Positions 16,759-25,999 of a DNA stretch of 64,000 nt are shown here, piece after piece. A program made the translations under genes and the position numbers. The notes below the pieces were generated by a model, which was given only the letters and a program-made list of their open reading frames with translations, did no database searches and was not told the origin of the DNA. Every line of letters starts with the position of its first letter. Positions within the stretch are counted from its first letter, which is position 1. The stretch lies in assembly GCA_900540475.1 (NCBI GenBank), contig UQGG01000025.1:1-64000 (forward strand), in the 5' to 3' direction. This DNA comes from an uncultured Robinsoniella sp. (lineage in GTDB: Bacteria; Bacillota; Clostridia; Lachnospirales; Lachnospiraceae).

Positions 16759-16787
16759 TTGAAAAAGGCGTACTTTAATAGTACAAT
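16759..16787 (+). promoter_or_regulatory. Strong promoter divergent from rep
   Basis: TTGAAA (16759-16764), 17-bp spacer, TACAAT (16782-16787). Start of transcription is expected near 16794. It drives a short structured unit ending at 16931. Confidence 0.7.
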
Positions 16788-16793
16788 GAAACT

Positions 16794-16931
16794 ATAAAGC
16801 CCATCGGTAAATATTATCGGTGTAAGCGCGTTAATATTGGAATCGCCAAACTACAATATTAACGGTAATGTTTTTCGAGTGGATAACCAAATGTAAAATC
16901 GCCAAAATTTTATAGGTTATCCACTTTTTTC
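16794..16931 (+). ncRNA. Candidate small RNA with two hairpins, divergent from rep
   Basis: A good promoter and a strong terminator bracket about 138 nt with no reading frame. Hairpin 1 (16830-16863) has a perfect 10-bp stem GTTAATATTG/CAATATTAAC. Hairpin 2 (16879-16924) has GTGGATAACC/GGTTATCCAC followed by six T, a textbook terminator. Both loops carry AATCGCCAAA. The opposite-strand rep leader contains TTTTGGC within 16716-16722, complementary to the GCCAAAA of loop 2, so a replication-control RNA acting on rep is a reasonable hypothesis. Confidence 0.55.
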
Positions 16932-16969
16932 TATAATATACAATATAATTTGGAGTTTGTAAAACGATA

Positions 16970-18890
16970 ATTTTGTGCAGGAAATTGCGGACTAAAATTT
17001 GAAAAGTATTGAATTTACTAACCTCTTGTACTTTATGGTTAGAATTAATAAAAATGTGGATAATTGCGGAAAAGCAGCTGAAATCTTTGAATATTAAGGG
17101 TTTCAGCTCTTTTTCATATAAAAGAAAAAAAATTTAAAAAATTTTCCAAAATAATATGCATATATTTCCGTACTAAATTAAGCCAGACTAAAAAATGCGG
17201 TTTTTTATAATTGTGGACATGATTTAGCGGACTAAATTATTGTTTTATCCGTAAATCAATGCACTTTTTTATGGGGGATAGATAATAATGGTGTGATATC
17301 CCTGCCCCAGTTTTAATATCCATAAAAGTGTGCAGATTATAGCGAACTAAATAAAAGAGCTCCATAAAAAAATACACGGAATTGCGCACTAAATATATCA
17401 AATTAAAAAAACTTGCATGTTTTCCCGAACCAAATTAGGGGTATGAAGCAATTTTTAAAGGATAAATGGTAAATTTATGGAAACGGTTTTTAGAAAATCA
17501 TGTGAGTTAGCGACTAAAATTAATTTTCGGTTTTTGAGATACCGACTAAATTATAAATCCAAATAAATAGGTGTTGATACCGATTTGATTAAATTTGATT
17601 TCAGAGATTAAAAAAGTGATTCTTTGAGAAGATAGCGACTAAATTATGTAAAGTAAAATCAGCCGGATTAAATTAGCTTGCTGCTCTATGTTCCGGTGTA
17701 ACTGGAAAAGATAGCGACTAAATTTGAAAAGGAGTCATTATCCTAAAGTTTTGCCATTATCCATCACAAACTGAGAAATATGACTTATGAAAAACAATTT
17801 CCAACAAGTGTCTACCAGAGATAGCGACTAAATTCAGATATATACCAAAAAGGCTGTATTTTAAGCGAGATAGCGACTAAATTTAGATCTATAGAGTATG
17901 GTGGATAATATGTTTTTGAACATAAATAAGAGAGTAAATTGCACTATTTGTGAGAATATCAGGAGTTTTATGGGGAAAAATAGAGAAAAACAGAATAAAA
18001 CAGAATAAAAATTAAGAAAAGCAGAGTCAAAAGTGTAAGGTTGTAGACTCAGGTGAAAATAAAATCTAAAAAAATGTGCAGCTTTTAACGAACTAAATAT
18101 TGAGGTATGGGTGAGGTATCGGGGTTAATATTCATTAATCATGTAAAAAAATGTGCAGGATTTTACGCACTAAATTAGGCAGATTAGTTTTATATGAGAA
18201 ATATTTCAAAAAAATATGCAGAATATAGCGCACTAAATAGCGAACGAAATAGCAAATGAAACAGTGCAAGAATCCACACGGCATATTGAAAATCCTAACT
18301 AATAAGGGCGAAAATTGAATTAGATAGTCTGGCGGTAGGGTTTTGCAGGATAGAGTCATATCAGTATCTCGACTAAATAGAAATCATTATTGTTAAATAT
18401 TGCAGGTTAGCGACTAAATTATAGAGGCATCATAGTCCAAATAAAATGACACTAAATCGCGTACTAAATTGACTTGATCAGGATACCGTATTAATCAGCT
18501 GTAAATCTGTGTTTCGTATCAGCCATTCATCCCAGCGGTCTGCGTCAAGCTGAAAAATAGAATACGAACTGGATGAATAAATAAACCTTGCGACTAAATA
18601 ATGAGTTGTATCTTCATTCAGGGCATAAAAATGTGCAGGAATTACTGCACTAAATTATGTTTGAATACAGAATAGGTAATATCCCACAACACCACACAGG
18701 CGCTATAAGAGATGCTGCTGGGGGGCGATGAGAAACTCCATACAGGATCCCCCAAGAGCTGCTGATTTCAAAAGATAGCGACTAAATTGCAGCAGTACAT
18801 AAGATAGACTGTGTATTCCATAAGTACAAATCTCCACAATATGTAATGCACTATCATACCGTTATAAATAAAAGATAGCGACTAAATTTA
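16970..18890. repeat. Large iteron field upstream of rep (CGACTAAAT family)
   Basis: About two dozen same-orientation copies of a motif ending in GCGACTAAATT or close variants (GCGCACTAAAT, GCGGACTAAAT, GCGAACTAAAT). Two classes exist: short ones preceded by AAGATA (for example near 17631, 17711, 17821, 17871, 18771, 18871) and long ones preceded by AAAAATGTGCAGGA (for example near 18066, 18144, 18208, 18624). An outlier lies at 16732. Spacing is irregular, from about 40 to over 100 bp. No gene is present. This looks like an initiator-binding and copy-control region of a theta replicon. Confidence 0.8.
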
Positions 18891-18904
18891 TAAAGAGCGG
18901 TACC

Positions 18905-18959
18905 AGCCAAACCGCCAAACCGCCAAACCGCCAAACCGCTAAACAGCTAAACCGCCAAA
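18905..18959. repeat. Tandem 8-bp repeat CCGCCAAA
   Basis: About six copies of an 8-bp unit, GCCAAACC phase, two of them mutated to CCGCTAAA and CAGCTAAA. It contains the same CGCCAAA core found in the loops of the small RNA next to rep. It marks the end of the iteron field. Confidence 0.75.
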
Positions 18960-18985
18960 TATTTAATATCCAAACAATCAAAGCA

Positions 18986-19050
18986 CTGCCATACAGATAT
19001 TAAACTGCATCATTTACCGGAATGGATGCAGTTTGATATCTATGTGGCAG
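18986..19050 (-). terminator. Long imperfect hairpin after the response-regulator gene
   Basis: 26-nt arms at 18986-19011 and 19025-19050 pair throughout if G-U pairs are allowed. It lies 50 bases past the stop of the regulator gene and probably ends the kinase/regulator transcript; the T-run on the minus strand is weak. Confidence 0.55.
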
Positions 19051-19100
19051 AAAAAGAGAGTGAATGGAAGAACCTATTGTTTTATTTTACAATAATGATG

Positions 19101-20609
19101 TTATTGCTTTTGCCGGAAATCGCTTGGTGACACGCCTGTATATTTTTTAAATTCTTTCGAAAAATGCACATAGTTTGTAAAACCGGATTTCTCACAGACA
19201 TCGGTCATCTTGTAATCTGTTGAGGAAAGCAGTTTTATGGCATTTTCCATGCGCAATTTCCGAATATATTTATTAATGCCGGTTCCGGTGATTTTTTTAA
19301 ATGTGACACTGATATAAGAAGCATTCAGATGAAACAGGTTTTCCAGGTTTTTTAATGTAATTGGTTCGGCAAAATGCTGTTCAATATATTTTTGTATCTC
19401 CAGTACGGAAGCATCGATATTGGTCCTGCGGCTGATGACCTCTGCGGTTATAGAAGTACAGTATTTATTTAAGGTATCAAGGAATGGGCTGGTAGTGTCG
19501 TAATTCAGTAGATTTTCCAGGTTGTGCAGGGCGCTGATTTCCTGCTGTAATTCACAGACAGAGTCTGTGCCGGTTTTTGATAGTGTACAATAGAATTCGG
19601 TGAGCAGCATGCAGAATTCGTCCAGGTTTATATCAGAGCTGTTCAAATGCTTATTTAAGATCTCACAGCAGAGGGTTATAGCTTTGGTGCTGTTACCTGC
19701 AAGCAAAAAGTTCAGCAGAGGAAGTTCTGCGTGAAATACATCTTCCAGATTATACGTTTTATGGCTGAAATCCCGGTACAGTAACAGGAACCGGGATGGA
19801 TGCAGCAACTTGTTACACAGTGCTTTATGGGCCTCATAATAGGCTTTTGTTATAATATAATCAGAAGTATGAATATCGCTGATTCCAATATACAGCAGAT
19901 TTTTCAGCAGAGTATCGGCTAGCATATAGATGCGCTGCATCAGATCGGTAACCATGGAATAATCATCCTGGCAGGCGGAATAAAAGATGATATCCATACG
20001 GTCCGGATGTTCGTGGAATAAGGTATGGATGGAGGGCGGTGCCAGTGCCTGAATTCTGTCTTTGAAAAAAATATAATCATTGTATTTATTTTTTACGGAT
20101 GCCACCCAGAAATATGACCGGGGGGATGTGGTGTCAAAAATATCTCCAAAGGTACTGTATATATTTTCTTCCATACGGGATAGAAGATGGTCCCTTGAAC
20201 TTTCCTGTGTTGAGGACGCAGAACCGCTGACGGAGCTGTTTAACTGTTCTACTGCTTTGGCAATTGCCTGATTAAGCTCTTCTTCGTGAATGGGCTTTAA
20301 GATATAATCAACTGTATTTGAACGAAGGGCATGTTTTACATATTCGAAATTACTGTATCCGCTGATCATGATGGCTTTTACTCTGGTATGGCTTTCTGTG
20401 ATATAGTCCAACACTTTTATGCCGTCAATGTATGGCATTTTTACATCTAATAATATAATGTCCGGGGAAAGTGTTTCCAGCATTTTTATGGCTTCTTTTC
20501 CATTCTCCGCTTCTCCCGCCAGGATACAGTTATACTGTTCCCAATGAACCATACTGATAATGCCCCGGCGGATCAGAGAGGTATCCTCTGCAATTAATAC
20601 TTTATACAT
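19101..20609 (-). CDS. AraC-type response regulator (YesN-like)
   Basis: 502 aa. Receiver domain residues 1-120 with the phospho-acceptor D55 (LLDVKMPYIDG), acidic pair E8/D9 and the conserved K near 105 (YILKPI). A 270-residue linker follows, then a C-terminal AraC double helix-turn-helix (about 400-500, ending FSKEFKKYTGVSPSDFRQK). Start at 20609 is chosen because of AAGGAGATTT; it overlaps the kinase stop by 8 bases. It should activate the divergent mannoside import operon once phosphorylated by the kinase upstream. Confidence 0.93.
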   Translation of the reverse strand: MYKVLIAEDTSLIRRGIISMVHWEQYNCILAGEAENGKEAIKMLETLSPDIILLDVKMPYIDGIKVLDYITESHTRVKAIMISGYSNFEYVKHALRSNTVDYILKPIHEEELNQAIAKAVEQLNSSVSGSASSTQESSRDHLLSRMEENIYSTFGDIFDTTSPRSYFWVASVKNKYNDYIFFKDRIQALAPPSIHTLFHEHPDRMDIIFYSACQDDYSMVTDLMQRIYMLADTLLKNLLYIGISDIHTSDYIITKAYYEAHKALCNKLLHPSRFLLLYRDFSHKTYNLEDVFHAELPLLNFLLAGNSTKAITLCCEILNKHLNSSDINLDEFCMLLTEFYCTLSKTGTDSVCELQQEISALHNLENLLNYDTTSPFLDTLNKYCTSITAEVISRRTNIDASVLEIQKYIEQHFAEPITLKNLENLFHLNASYISVTFKKITGTGINKYIRKLRMENAIKLLSSTDYKMTDVCEKSGFTNYVHFSKEFKKYTGVSPSDFRQKQ

Positions 20610-22338
20610 CTGAAATCTCCTTTTCAATTAATTTAAGAAGGACGGTCGTTCCTTCACCGGCATTGCTGAGAATTTCCAGCCCGCTGTCCGGATGGTAAAG
20701 CATCTTCAGGCGCTTGTTAATATTCAGTAGTCCGATGGAAGTACCATGATCACAGCTTAAGTCTTCCAGCTGTAGTTTTCTCTGTATTTCTTTCAGCTTT
20801 TCATCCGGAAATCCTTTTCCGTTGTCAGTAATTTTGATGTTCAGGGTTTGATCATCTAATTCTGCACTTAATACAATCTGAAGATGTTTATAGTCAAATG
20901 TATGGTTAAAACAGTTTTCAATAATCGGCTGGAGAATCATTTTAGGAACAGGATAATCCAGAATCCGGTCAGATATTTTATACTGCAGTGAAACTTTATT
21001 GTCGCAGCTTATGCTTTGCAGCTGAAAGTAATTTTTAACATGCTGTATTTCAAATCCCAGAGGAATCAGCTTTTCCGTCTGTTGTGTGGTATACCGGAAC
21101 ATATCGGCAAGGCAGCATGTCATACGGGAGATTTCAGGCTGGTGCTTTATCTGAGCCATACTGTTAATACTTTCCAATGCGTTATACAGAAAATGCGGGT
21201 TAATCTGAGACTGCAGGGCACGAAATTCTGCATTCAGGTGCTGTATCTCCTGGTTGTAGGATTTTTTAATAAATAATCGTAACTGGTTTAGCATGTGGTT
21301 ATAGCTGTTTCCCAGATCTTCAAACTCATCGTGGGTCTTAATATGTACGTAGCTGCTGAGTCCGTCCGGCTGGATTTCAGTCATGGCGGACTGCAGAACT
21401 TTAATTGGAAATATAAGTTTATTAGCCATTAGTATGGCTACAATAATAAACACAATGGTGCAGGCAAAAAACATCCAGATTACAGGGACTGTTTCCATAA
21501 AGAAGCTGATATTGCTGGTATCATAATCTTTGAGCTGAATCAGATAGCATCCATTTTCCAAAAGCATATAGGTGGGCAGCATCGTCTCATTTTGATATTC
21601 AACCGGCTGCTCCAGACCCCCTGGGAATATATCTTTTAAAGTGTGGTTCAGATTTTTATCCGATGAATCGTAAATGATATTCTGGCTTGCATCGGTGATA
21701 AAAGTGGTATCGGTGTTATAATCCAGAAGCTTGTTGAGAATATTGGCATGGAACTGAAGTACTGCCATACCCAGATATTCCCGGGTTTCTAAATTAAAAA
21801 CAGGCTGCATAATTACTGTTATGTAAACAGGCACATTACCGGTGAGGTAGCTGGAAGTGGAGAAACCGGTCTGTAGGGGAAAATCATAATTTTTAATATT
21901 GGAAAGTTCTTTGCATTTATTCCTTATATCAGCGATATAACGGTTTCCGCCGGAGAAATATTCAGCGCCGTCGGCAGCCATTAAATAGACACTTTCAATG
22001 TCATAATTATTAATGGTTATATTCTGAATGGTCTCATCATATTTACGGTCAGCTAACAGTTTCTCGTAAGGTGTGGAAGGTTTTGTGTGCAATAAATTCT
22101 GAAGGCTTTCAGAGATGAATATGGAGTCGGTAATATGCGTAAAGCCGTTAAAGTAGACCTTTAAACTGCTGGAAATAGATTCCAGGCTGCTCTGGTTCAT
22201 TCTGGCATCATTTTGTACAGCGGTGTGATAAAGTTTATATGAGATGTAGGTACTTAAAATTGCCATCGGCATAAAAATGACAAAAATAAGAAGTACCATC
22301 AATTTTGCGGAAAAAGTTTTTTTGATTCCTTTGCCCAT
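20602..22338 (-). CDS. YesM-like sensor histidine kinase
   Basis: 578 aa, membrane-bound. First helix about 12-32, extracellular Cache-like sensor about 35-280, second helix about 283-305, HAMP about 305-360, His_kinase domain with INPHFLYNALES (phospho-acceptor H382) and an HATPase_c domain (IIENCFNHTFDYK as N box, DNGKGFPDEKL as G1 box, GTSIGLLNINKRL as G2 box). The extracellular domain probably senses a sugar or a binding protein. Its gene is divergent from the importer operon starting at 22619, the standard pairing. Confidence 0.93.
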   Translation of the reverse strand: MGKGIKKTFSAKLMVLLIFVIFMPMAILSTYISYKLYHTAVQNDARMNQSSLESISSSLKVYFNGFTHITDSIFISESLQNLLHTKPSTPYEKLLADRKYDETIQNITINNYDIESVYLMAADGAEYFSGGNRYIADIRNKCKELSNIKNYDFPLQTGFSTSSYLTGNVPVYITVIMQPVFNLETREYLGMAVLQFHANILNKLLDYNTDTTFITDASQNIIYDSSDKNLNHTLKDIFPGGLEQPVEYQNETMLPTYMLLENGCYLIQLKDYDTSNISFFMETVPVIWMFFACTIVFIIVAILMANKLIFPIKVLQSAMTEIQPDGLSSYVHIKTHDEFEDLGNSYNHMLNQLRLFIKKSYNQEIQHLNAEFRALQSQINPHFLYNALESINSMAQIKHQPEISRMTCCLADMFRYTTQQTEKLIPLGFEIQHVKNYFQLQSISCDNKVSLQYKISDRILDYPVPKMILQPIIENCFNHTFDYKHLQIVLSAELDDQTLNIKITDNGKGFPDEKLKEIQRKLQLEDLSCDHGTSIGLLNINKRLKMLYHPDSGLEILSNAGEGTTVLLKLIEKEISDV

Positions 22339-22370
22339 TTTACAATCCTCTTTTCCTGAATTTGAACCTA

Positions 22371-22399
22371 ATTATATCAGAAAAAGGAGTACCTGTAAG
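22371..22399 (-). promoter_or_regulatory. Promoter of the kinase/regulator operon
   Basis: Minus strand: CTTACA (22399-22394), 17-bp spacer ending in TGA, TATAAT (22376-22371), an extended -10 promoter. The rest of the 280-bp divergent region has no other clear element. Confidence 0.6.
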
Positions 22400-22618
22400 C
22401 AGGAAATACCGGGTAAAATACAGTTCTATAAAAAACACAAGAATACGTCAGAAAAAACACAAGACACCTATAAAAAATGCGGGAAATGGCGGAATATGAA
22501 AATAAATAACAAGATGATGTCAGGATGGTATCATGGAAAATAAGTCTGTGTGATGCTAAGATTAGAACATCAAAAAAACATGCGTCAATAAAATGAAAAG
22601 ATTGAAGGAGGAATTCAA

Positions 22619-23929
22619 ATGAAAAAAGCGATTGCGGCGTTATTAATGATTTCCCTGACAGCGTCTGTACTGGCAGGATGCGGAGAAAAGAAAACACAGA
22701 CCGAGGCGGTAACTTCTGGTTCTGACACAGAGAAAAGCACTTCGGAAGCTGCGGATCAAGAGGCGAAGTCTGATGAAACGGTAGAGATTAATTATCTTAC
22801 ATATCGGTCACAGGCGGACAGGCATCCGGAGAAGCTGATAGCGGAGTTTGAAAAGCAGAACCCGGGAATCAAGGTAAAGTATCAGGTGGTTAAAAATATT
22901 GATGAATATTTAAAAGCCCAGCAGGTGAGAATGCTCTCCGGTACAGATATTGATGTGACGACAGTCCGTCCTGAAAGTATCGATGATTATGTAGAAGCAG
23001 GATATCTGATGGATCTTACCGACAATGAATATCTGAATAATTACAAAGAAGGCATGCTGGATAAGATTACAAAAGATGGCAAGGTCTATGGGATTGCGGA
23101 TGCTATTAATCTGATTGGTGTCTATTACAACAAAACCATGTTTGAAGAAAATGGAATCAAAGTTCCGGAAACTTATCAGGAGTTTATTGATGCCTGTAAT
23201 ACATTTAAAGAAAAAGGCATATACAGCATGGCAAACGGATGTAAAGACGGCTGGCCCATTAACTTTGATATCTATACTTATATGCATGACCTGATCGTCA
23301 AAGATCCGGAAATATTTGAAAAGGCAAACCGTGGGGAAATATCTTATACGGATCAGGTATTTACAGATGCATTTAAGAAAATTGATGATTTTTATAATGC
23401 CGGTTATATTCATCCGGATTCAATGAGTTTTACGGGGGATGATGCAGTGTCACTATTTGTCAGCCAGCAGATTCCTATGCTCTGCCAGGGAGAATGGCAG
23501 GCTACCGTATTTGATGATGCCCAGTTAGAGTTTGAGCTAGGAGTATTTGCAATTCCGGTTGAAAGCACGGACGAGACCGTAATCCCTGTTTCTGTAGGAT
23601 CTTATAATGTAGGAATTTCCAGCACAAAACATCCGGAAGAAGTCAATAAATTCCTGGAATTTATGTCTTCTACTGAGGGGGCATCCATTATTGCCAATCA
23701 GATGAAATCCTTCAGTCCGGTGAAAGGAGTAGAGCTGGAGGGAGATTCAGCGATGAACTTATTTAACCCGTTTCTGGATAAAAAAAGCGTGGACTTCTTT
23801 TATTCCAGCCAGAATGCACAGGATAACTCTGAATTTGACAAACTGCTGCAGGAGATGTTCCTGGATGTCATTACACCGGAAGAATTAGCACAGAGATTAG
23901 CGGATTCCAGAGATCGGTCTGCGTCATAG
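22619..23929 (+). CDS. Sugar ABC transporter substrate-binding lipoprotein (CUT1)
   Basis: 436 aa. Lipoprotein signal with lipobox LAGC (C21), a Glu/Ser/Thr-rich tether (22-58), then a family 1 solute-binding fold (INYLTYRSQADRHPEKLIAEFEKQNPGIKVKY; YGIADAINLIGVYYNKTMFEENG; late VNKFLEFMSSTEGASIIA). It captures an oligosaccharide, judged from the downstream enzymes to be mannose-containing. GGAGGAATTC ribosome site. A 12-bp minisatellite begins at its stop codon and a terminator follows, so it is likely made in excess over the permeases. Confidence 0.93.
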   Translation: MKKAIAALLMISLTASVLAGCGEKKTQTEAVTSGSDTEKSTSEAADQEAKSDETVEINYLTYRSQADRHPEKLIAEFEKQNPGIKVKYQVVKNIDEYLKAQQVRMLSGTDIDVTTVRPESIDDYVEAGYLMDLTDNEYLNNYKEGMLDKITKDGKVYGIADAINLIGVYYNKTMFEENGIKVPETYQEFIDACNTFKEKGIYSMANGCKDGWPINFDIYTYMHDLIVKDPEIFEKANRGEISYTDQVFTDAFKKIDDFYNAGYIHPDSMSFTGDDAVSLFVSQQIPMLCQGEWQATVFDDAQLEFELGVFAIPVESTDETVIPVSVGSYNVGISSTKHPEEVNKFLEFMSSTEGASIIANQMKSFSPVKGVELEGDSAMNLFNPFLDKKSVDFFYSSQNAQDNSEFDKLLQEMFLDVITPEELAQRLADSRDRSAS

Positions 23930-24017
23930 TCAGTCCCATAGTCTGTCTCATAGTCTGCGTCATAGTATGTTTCATAGTCTGTGGCGTAGTCTGTGTTATA
24001 GTCTGTATCATAAAAGA
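23922..24017. repeat. 12-bp minisatellite growing out of the binding-protein stop codon
   Basis: Eight head-to-tail units of consensus TNTCATAGTCTG. The first covers the stop codon of the binding-protein gene. Because 12 is a multiple of 3, most units repeat TAG in the same frame, giving a series of in-frame stops. Confidence 0.85.
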
Positions 24018-24031
24018 ACAAATTATGACCG

Positions 24032-24087
24032 GATGGAAAATCACAACTATTTATAACTTAAAAAGTGGTGATTTTCCATCTTTTCTT
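24032..24087 (+). terminator. Internal terminator between binding protein and permeases
   Basis: GATGGAAAATCAC (24032-24044) pairs with GTGATTTTCCATC (24068-24080), followed by TTTTCTT. Partial read-through would give less permease than binding protein. No gene is seen in the remaining 24088-24231. Confidence 0.8.
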
Positions 24088-24231
24088 AAAGAGAAATGCA
24101 TATCCGGTAATAGAGAAAATGATGAAAGAGAAAGGTTGCTGTTGCGGCAGTATTGCCGGATCGCGGGCTGAAGATGGCAGAGATGTATTTAAAGCGCGCT
24201 CTGGACTGGCTGGAACTGCAAGGGGAAAAAT

Positions 24232-25131
24232 ATGAATCAAAAAGCAAAGAAGAAAGGAAAGAACTGGCTGCCGTATCTGTTTATGCTGCCTGCAATCGTG
24301 ATTTTTTTATTTGTGTATGCAGGTCCAATGGTGGCAACAGCGGTTCTTGGATTTACGGATTGGAATGGAATTGCACCGGATTTTAAATTTATCGGTTTTA
24401 AGAACTTTATAAAAATTTTTACGGATAAAAGCCTGCAGGAACCGCTGCTCAACACGTTTGAGTTTACCATTTTAACCGTTTTGATACAGGGCGTATTGGC
24501 GCTGCTGCTGGCGGTGGCTTTGAACAGGAGCTTCCGGGGAAGAAATCTGTTCAGAACCGTATTCTTTCTGCCCTGTGTGGTTTCCATGGTGGCGGTGGGA
24601 TATGCGTGGTCACTGATCTTTAATCCGGTAATGGGACCTCTGGGAATGCTTGCAGACCATCTTGGCTGGGATTTTCTCGCTAATATTAAATGGCTTTCCG
24701 ATCCTAAGATCGTGATGTATTCCATTGTGCTGGTAAATGTCTGGCAGTGGACGGGCTACAATATGGTCATTTATCTCGCTGGACTCCAGTCCATACCCAC
24801 CCAGTTATACGAAGCAGCTTCCATTGACGGTGCCAATAAAGTACATCAGTTTTTTAAGATTACACTGCCGCTGGTTGCACCATCCATTACTATTAATACC
24901 GTAATGGCTACCATGGGCGGATTAAAAGCATTTGACCTGATGTATGTTATGACCAATGGAGGACCGGGACATGCCAGCCAGACTTTTGCCATGGCAAGCG
25001 TGGATGCATTTTTCAGGCAAAAGGACGCAGGACTTGGATCTGCCATGTCACTTCTTATGTTCATTATGATTCTGCTGGTTTCCTATGTACAGAACCGGCT
25101 TTTAAGTAAGAGAGAGGTGGGAGTCTTATGA
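24232..25131 (+). CDS. Sugar ABC transporter permease, MalF/LacF type
   Basis: 299 aa with six membrane helices and the EAA loop EAASIDGANKVHQFFKITLP (about 196-215) that docks on the ATPase. It forms the membrane channel with the next gene product; the stop overlaps the next ATG by 4 bases. No ATPase gene lies in the operon, as is common for CUT1 systems that use a shared MsmK/MsmX-type ATPase encoded elsewhere. Confidence 0.93.
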   Translation: MNQKAKKKGKNWLPYLFMLPAIVIFLFVYAGPMVATAVLGFTDWNGIAPDFKFIGFKNFIKIFTDKSLQEPLLNTFEFTILTVLIQGVLALLLAVALNRSFRGRNLFRTVFFLPCVVSMVAVGYAWSLIFNPVMGPLGMLADHLGWDFLANIKWLSDPKIVMYSIVLVNVWQWTGYNMVIYLAGLQSIPTQLYEAASIDGANKVHQFFKITLPLVAPSITINTVMATMGGLKAFDLMYVMTNGGPGHASQTFAMASVDAFFRQKDAGLGSAMSLLMFIMILLVSYVQNRLLSKREVGVL

Positions 25132-25961
25132 TCACAAAAAATAATCGATTACAGAAGTTTTTTAAAATTCTTTTACTGGGAGTGATTGCGTGTGTTGTAA
25201 TGGCACCGATTATAATCGTAGTGATCATCTCTTTTAAGACAGAACCGGAGTTCATGAAGACAAATTTTATGCCGGGTTTTCCGCTGCATCTGGATAATTA
25301 CGTTAAAGTCTGGAAAGATGCAGATATTCCGGGCGTGACGTTTACCAGTCTGACCATTACCGTGTGTGCTGTGCTGGGACAGGTTTTTATAGGATCACTG
25401 GCGGCATATGCACTGACCAGCATGAAATTCAAACATGCAAAATTATTTTCGGCGCTGTTCTTAATCCCACTGGTGTTCGCAATTCAAACCGTTATTTTTC
25501 CTTTATTTATGATTTATAAAGAATTGCATTTACTGAATACGAGAATTGGATTGATTATTATTTACATAGCAACAGGTCTGGCTACCTGCATTTTTATATT
25601 TACAAAGTTTATGCAGACGGTTTCCAAAGAAATTCTGGAGTCCGCACAGATTGACGGAGCCGGACATTTCAGGTCTTATTTCCAGATTATGCTTCCTTTG
25701 ACTAAGGCGCAGATCTCTACCATCGGGATTATAAACGGGCTTGGGGTATGGAATGATTTTTTTCTTCCCCTGATGATGTTCACAGACGGATCGATAAAAA
25801 CCCTGCCTTTGAGTATGTATACGTTTACCACAGAGTATGGTTTGAAATGGACGCTGGTGAGTGCGGATATTGTCTTTATGATGCTGCCGATGGTGATTAT
25901 CTATCTGCTGCTTCAGAAATATATTATTGAAGGTGTGGCTGCCGGTGCAGTAAAAGGCTGA
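25128..25961 (+). CDS. Sugar ABC transporter permease, MalG/LacG type
   Basis: 277 aa, six helices, EAA-type loop ESAQIDGAGHFRSYFQIMLP (about 183-202), and the conserved C-terminus YIIEGVAAGAVKG typical of MalG-like subunits. Translationally coupled to the upstream permease (ATGA overlap). Partner of the lipoprotein encoded at 22619. Confidence 0.93.
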   Translation: MITKNNRLQKFFKILLLGVIACVVMAPIIIVVIISFKTEPEFMKTNFMPGFPLHLDNYVKVWKDADIPGVTFTSLTITVCAVLGQVFIGSLAAYALTSMKFKHAKLFSALFLIPLVFAIQTVIFPLFMIYKELHLLNTRIGLIIIYIATGLATCIFIFTKFMQTVSKEILESAQIDGAGHFRSYFQIMLPLTKAQISTIGIINGLGVWNDFFLPLMMFTDGSIKTLPLSMYTFTTEYGLKWTLVSADIVFMMLPMVIIYLLLQKYIIEGVAAGAVKG

Positions 25962-25999
25962 TTTCTAATGAAAGCATCAGGAAAGTTGAGGTAAAGCAT

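Noticed and set aside
18135..18359. 74-aa open frame within the iteron field
   Set aside because: Crosses several iterons, with no ribosome site.
16970..18890. CRISPR array
   Set aside because: The repeated motif is short, variable and irregularly spaced, spacers are not of uniform length and no cas genes are near; iterons explain it better.
23800..24021. 73-aa Asp/Tyr-rich repeat protein on the minus strand
   Set aside because: It is the translation of the 12-bp minisatellite and of the antisense of the binding-protein gene.
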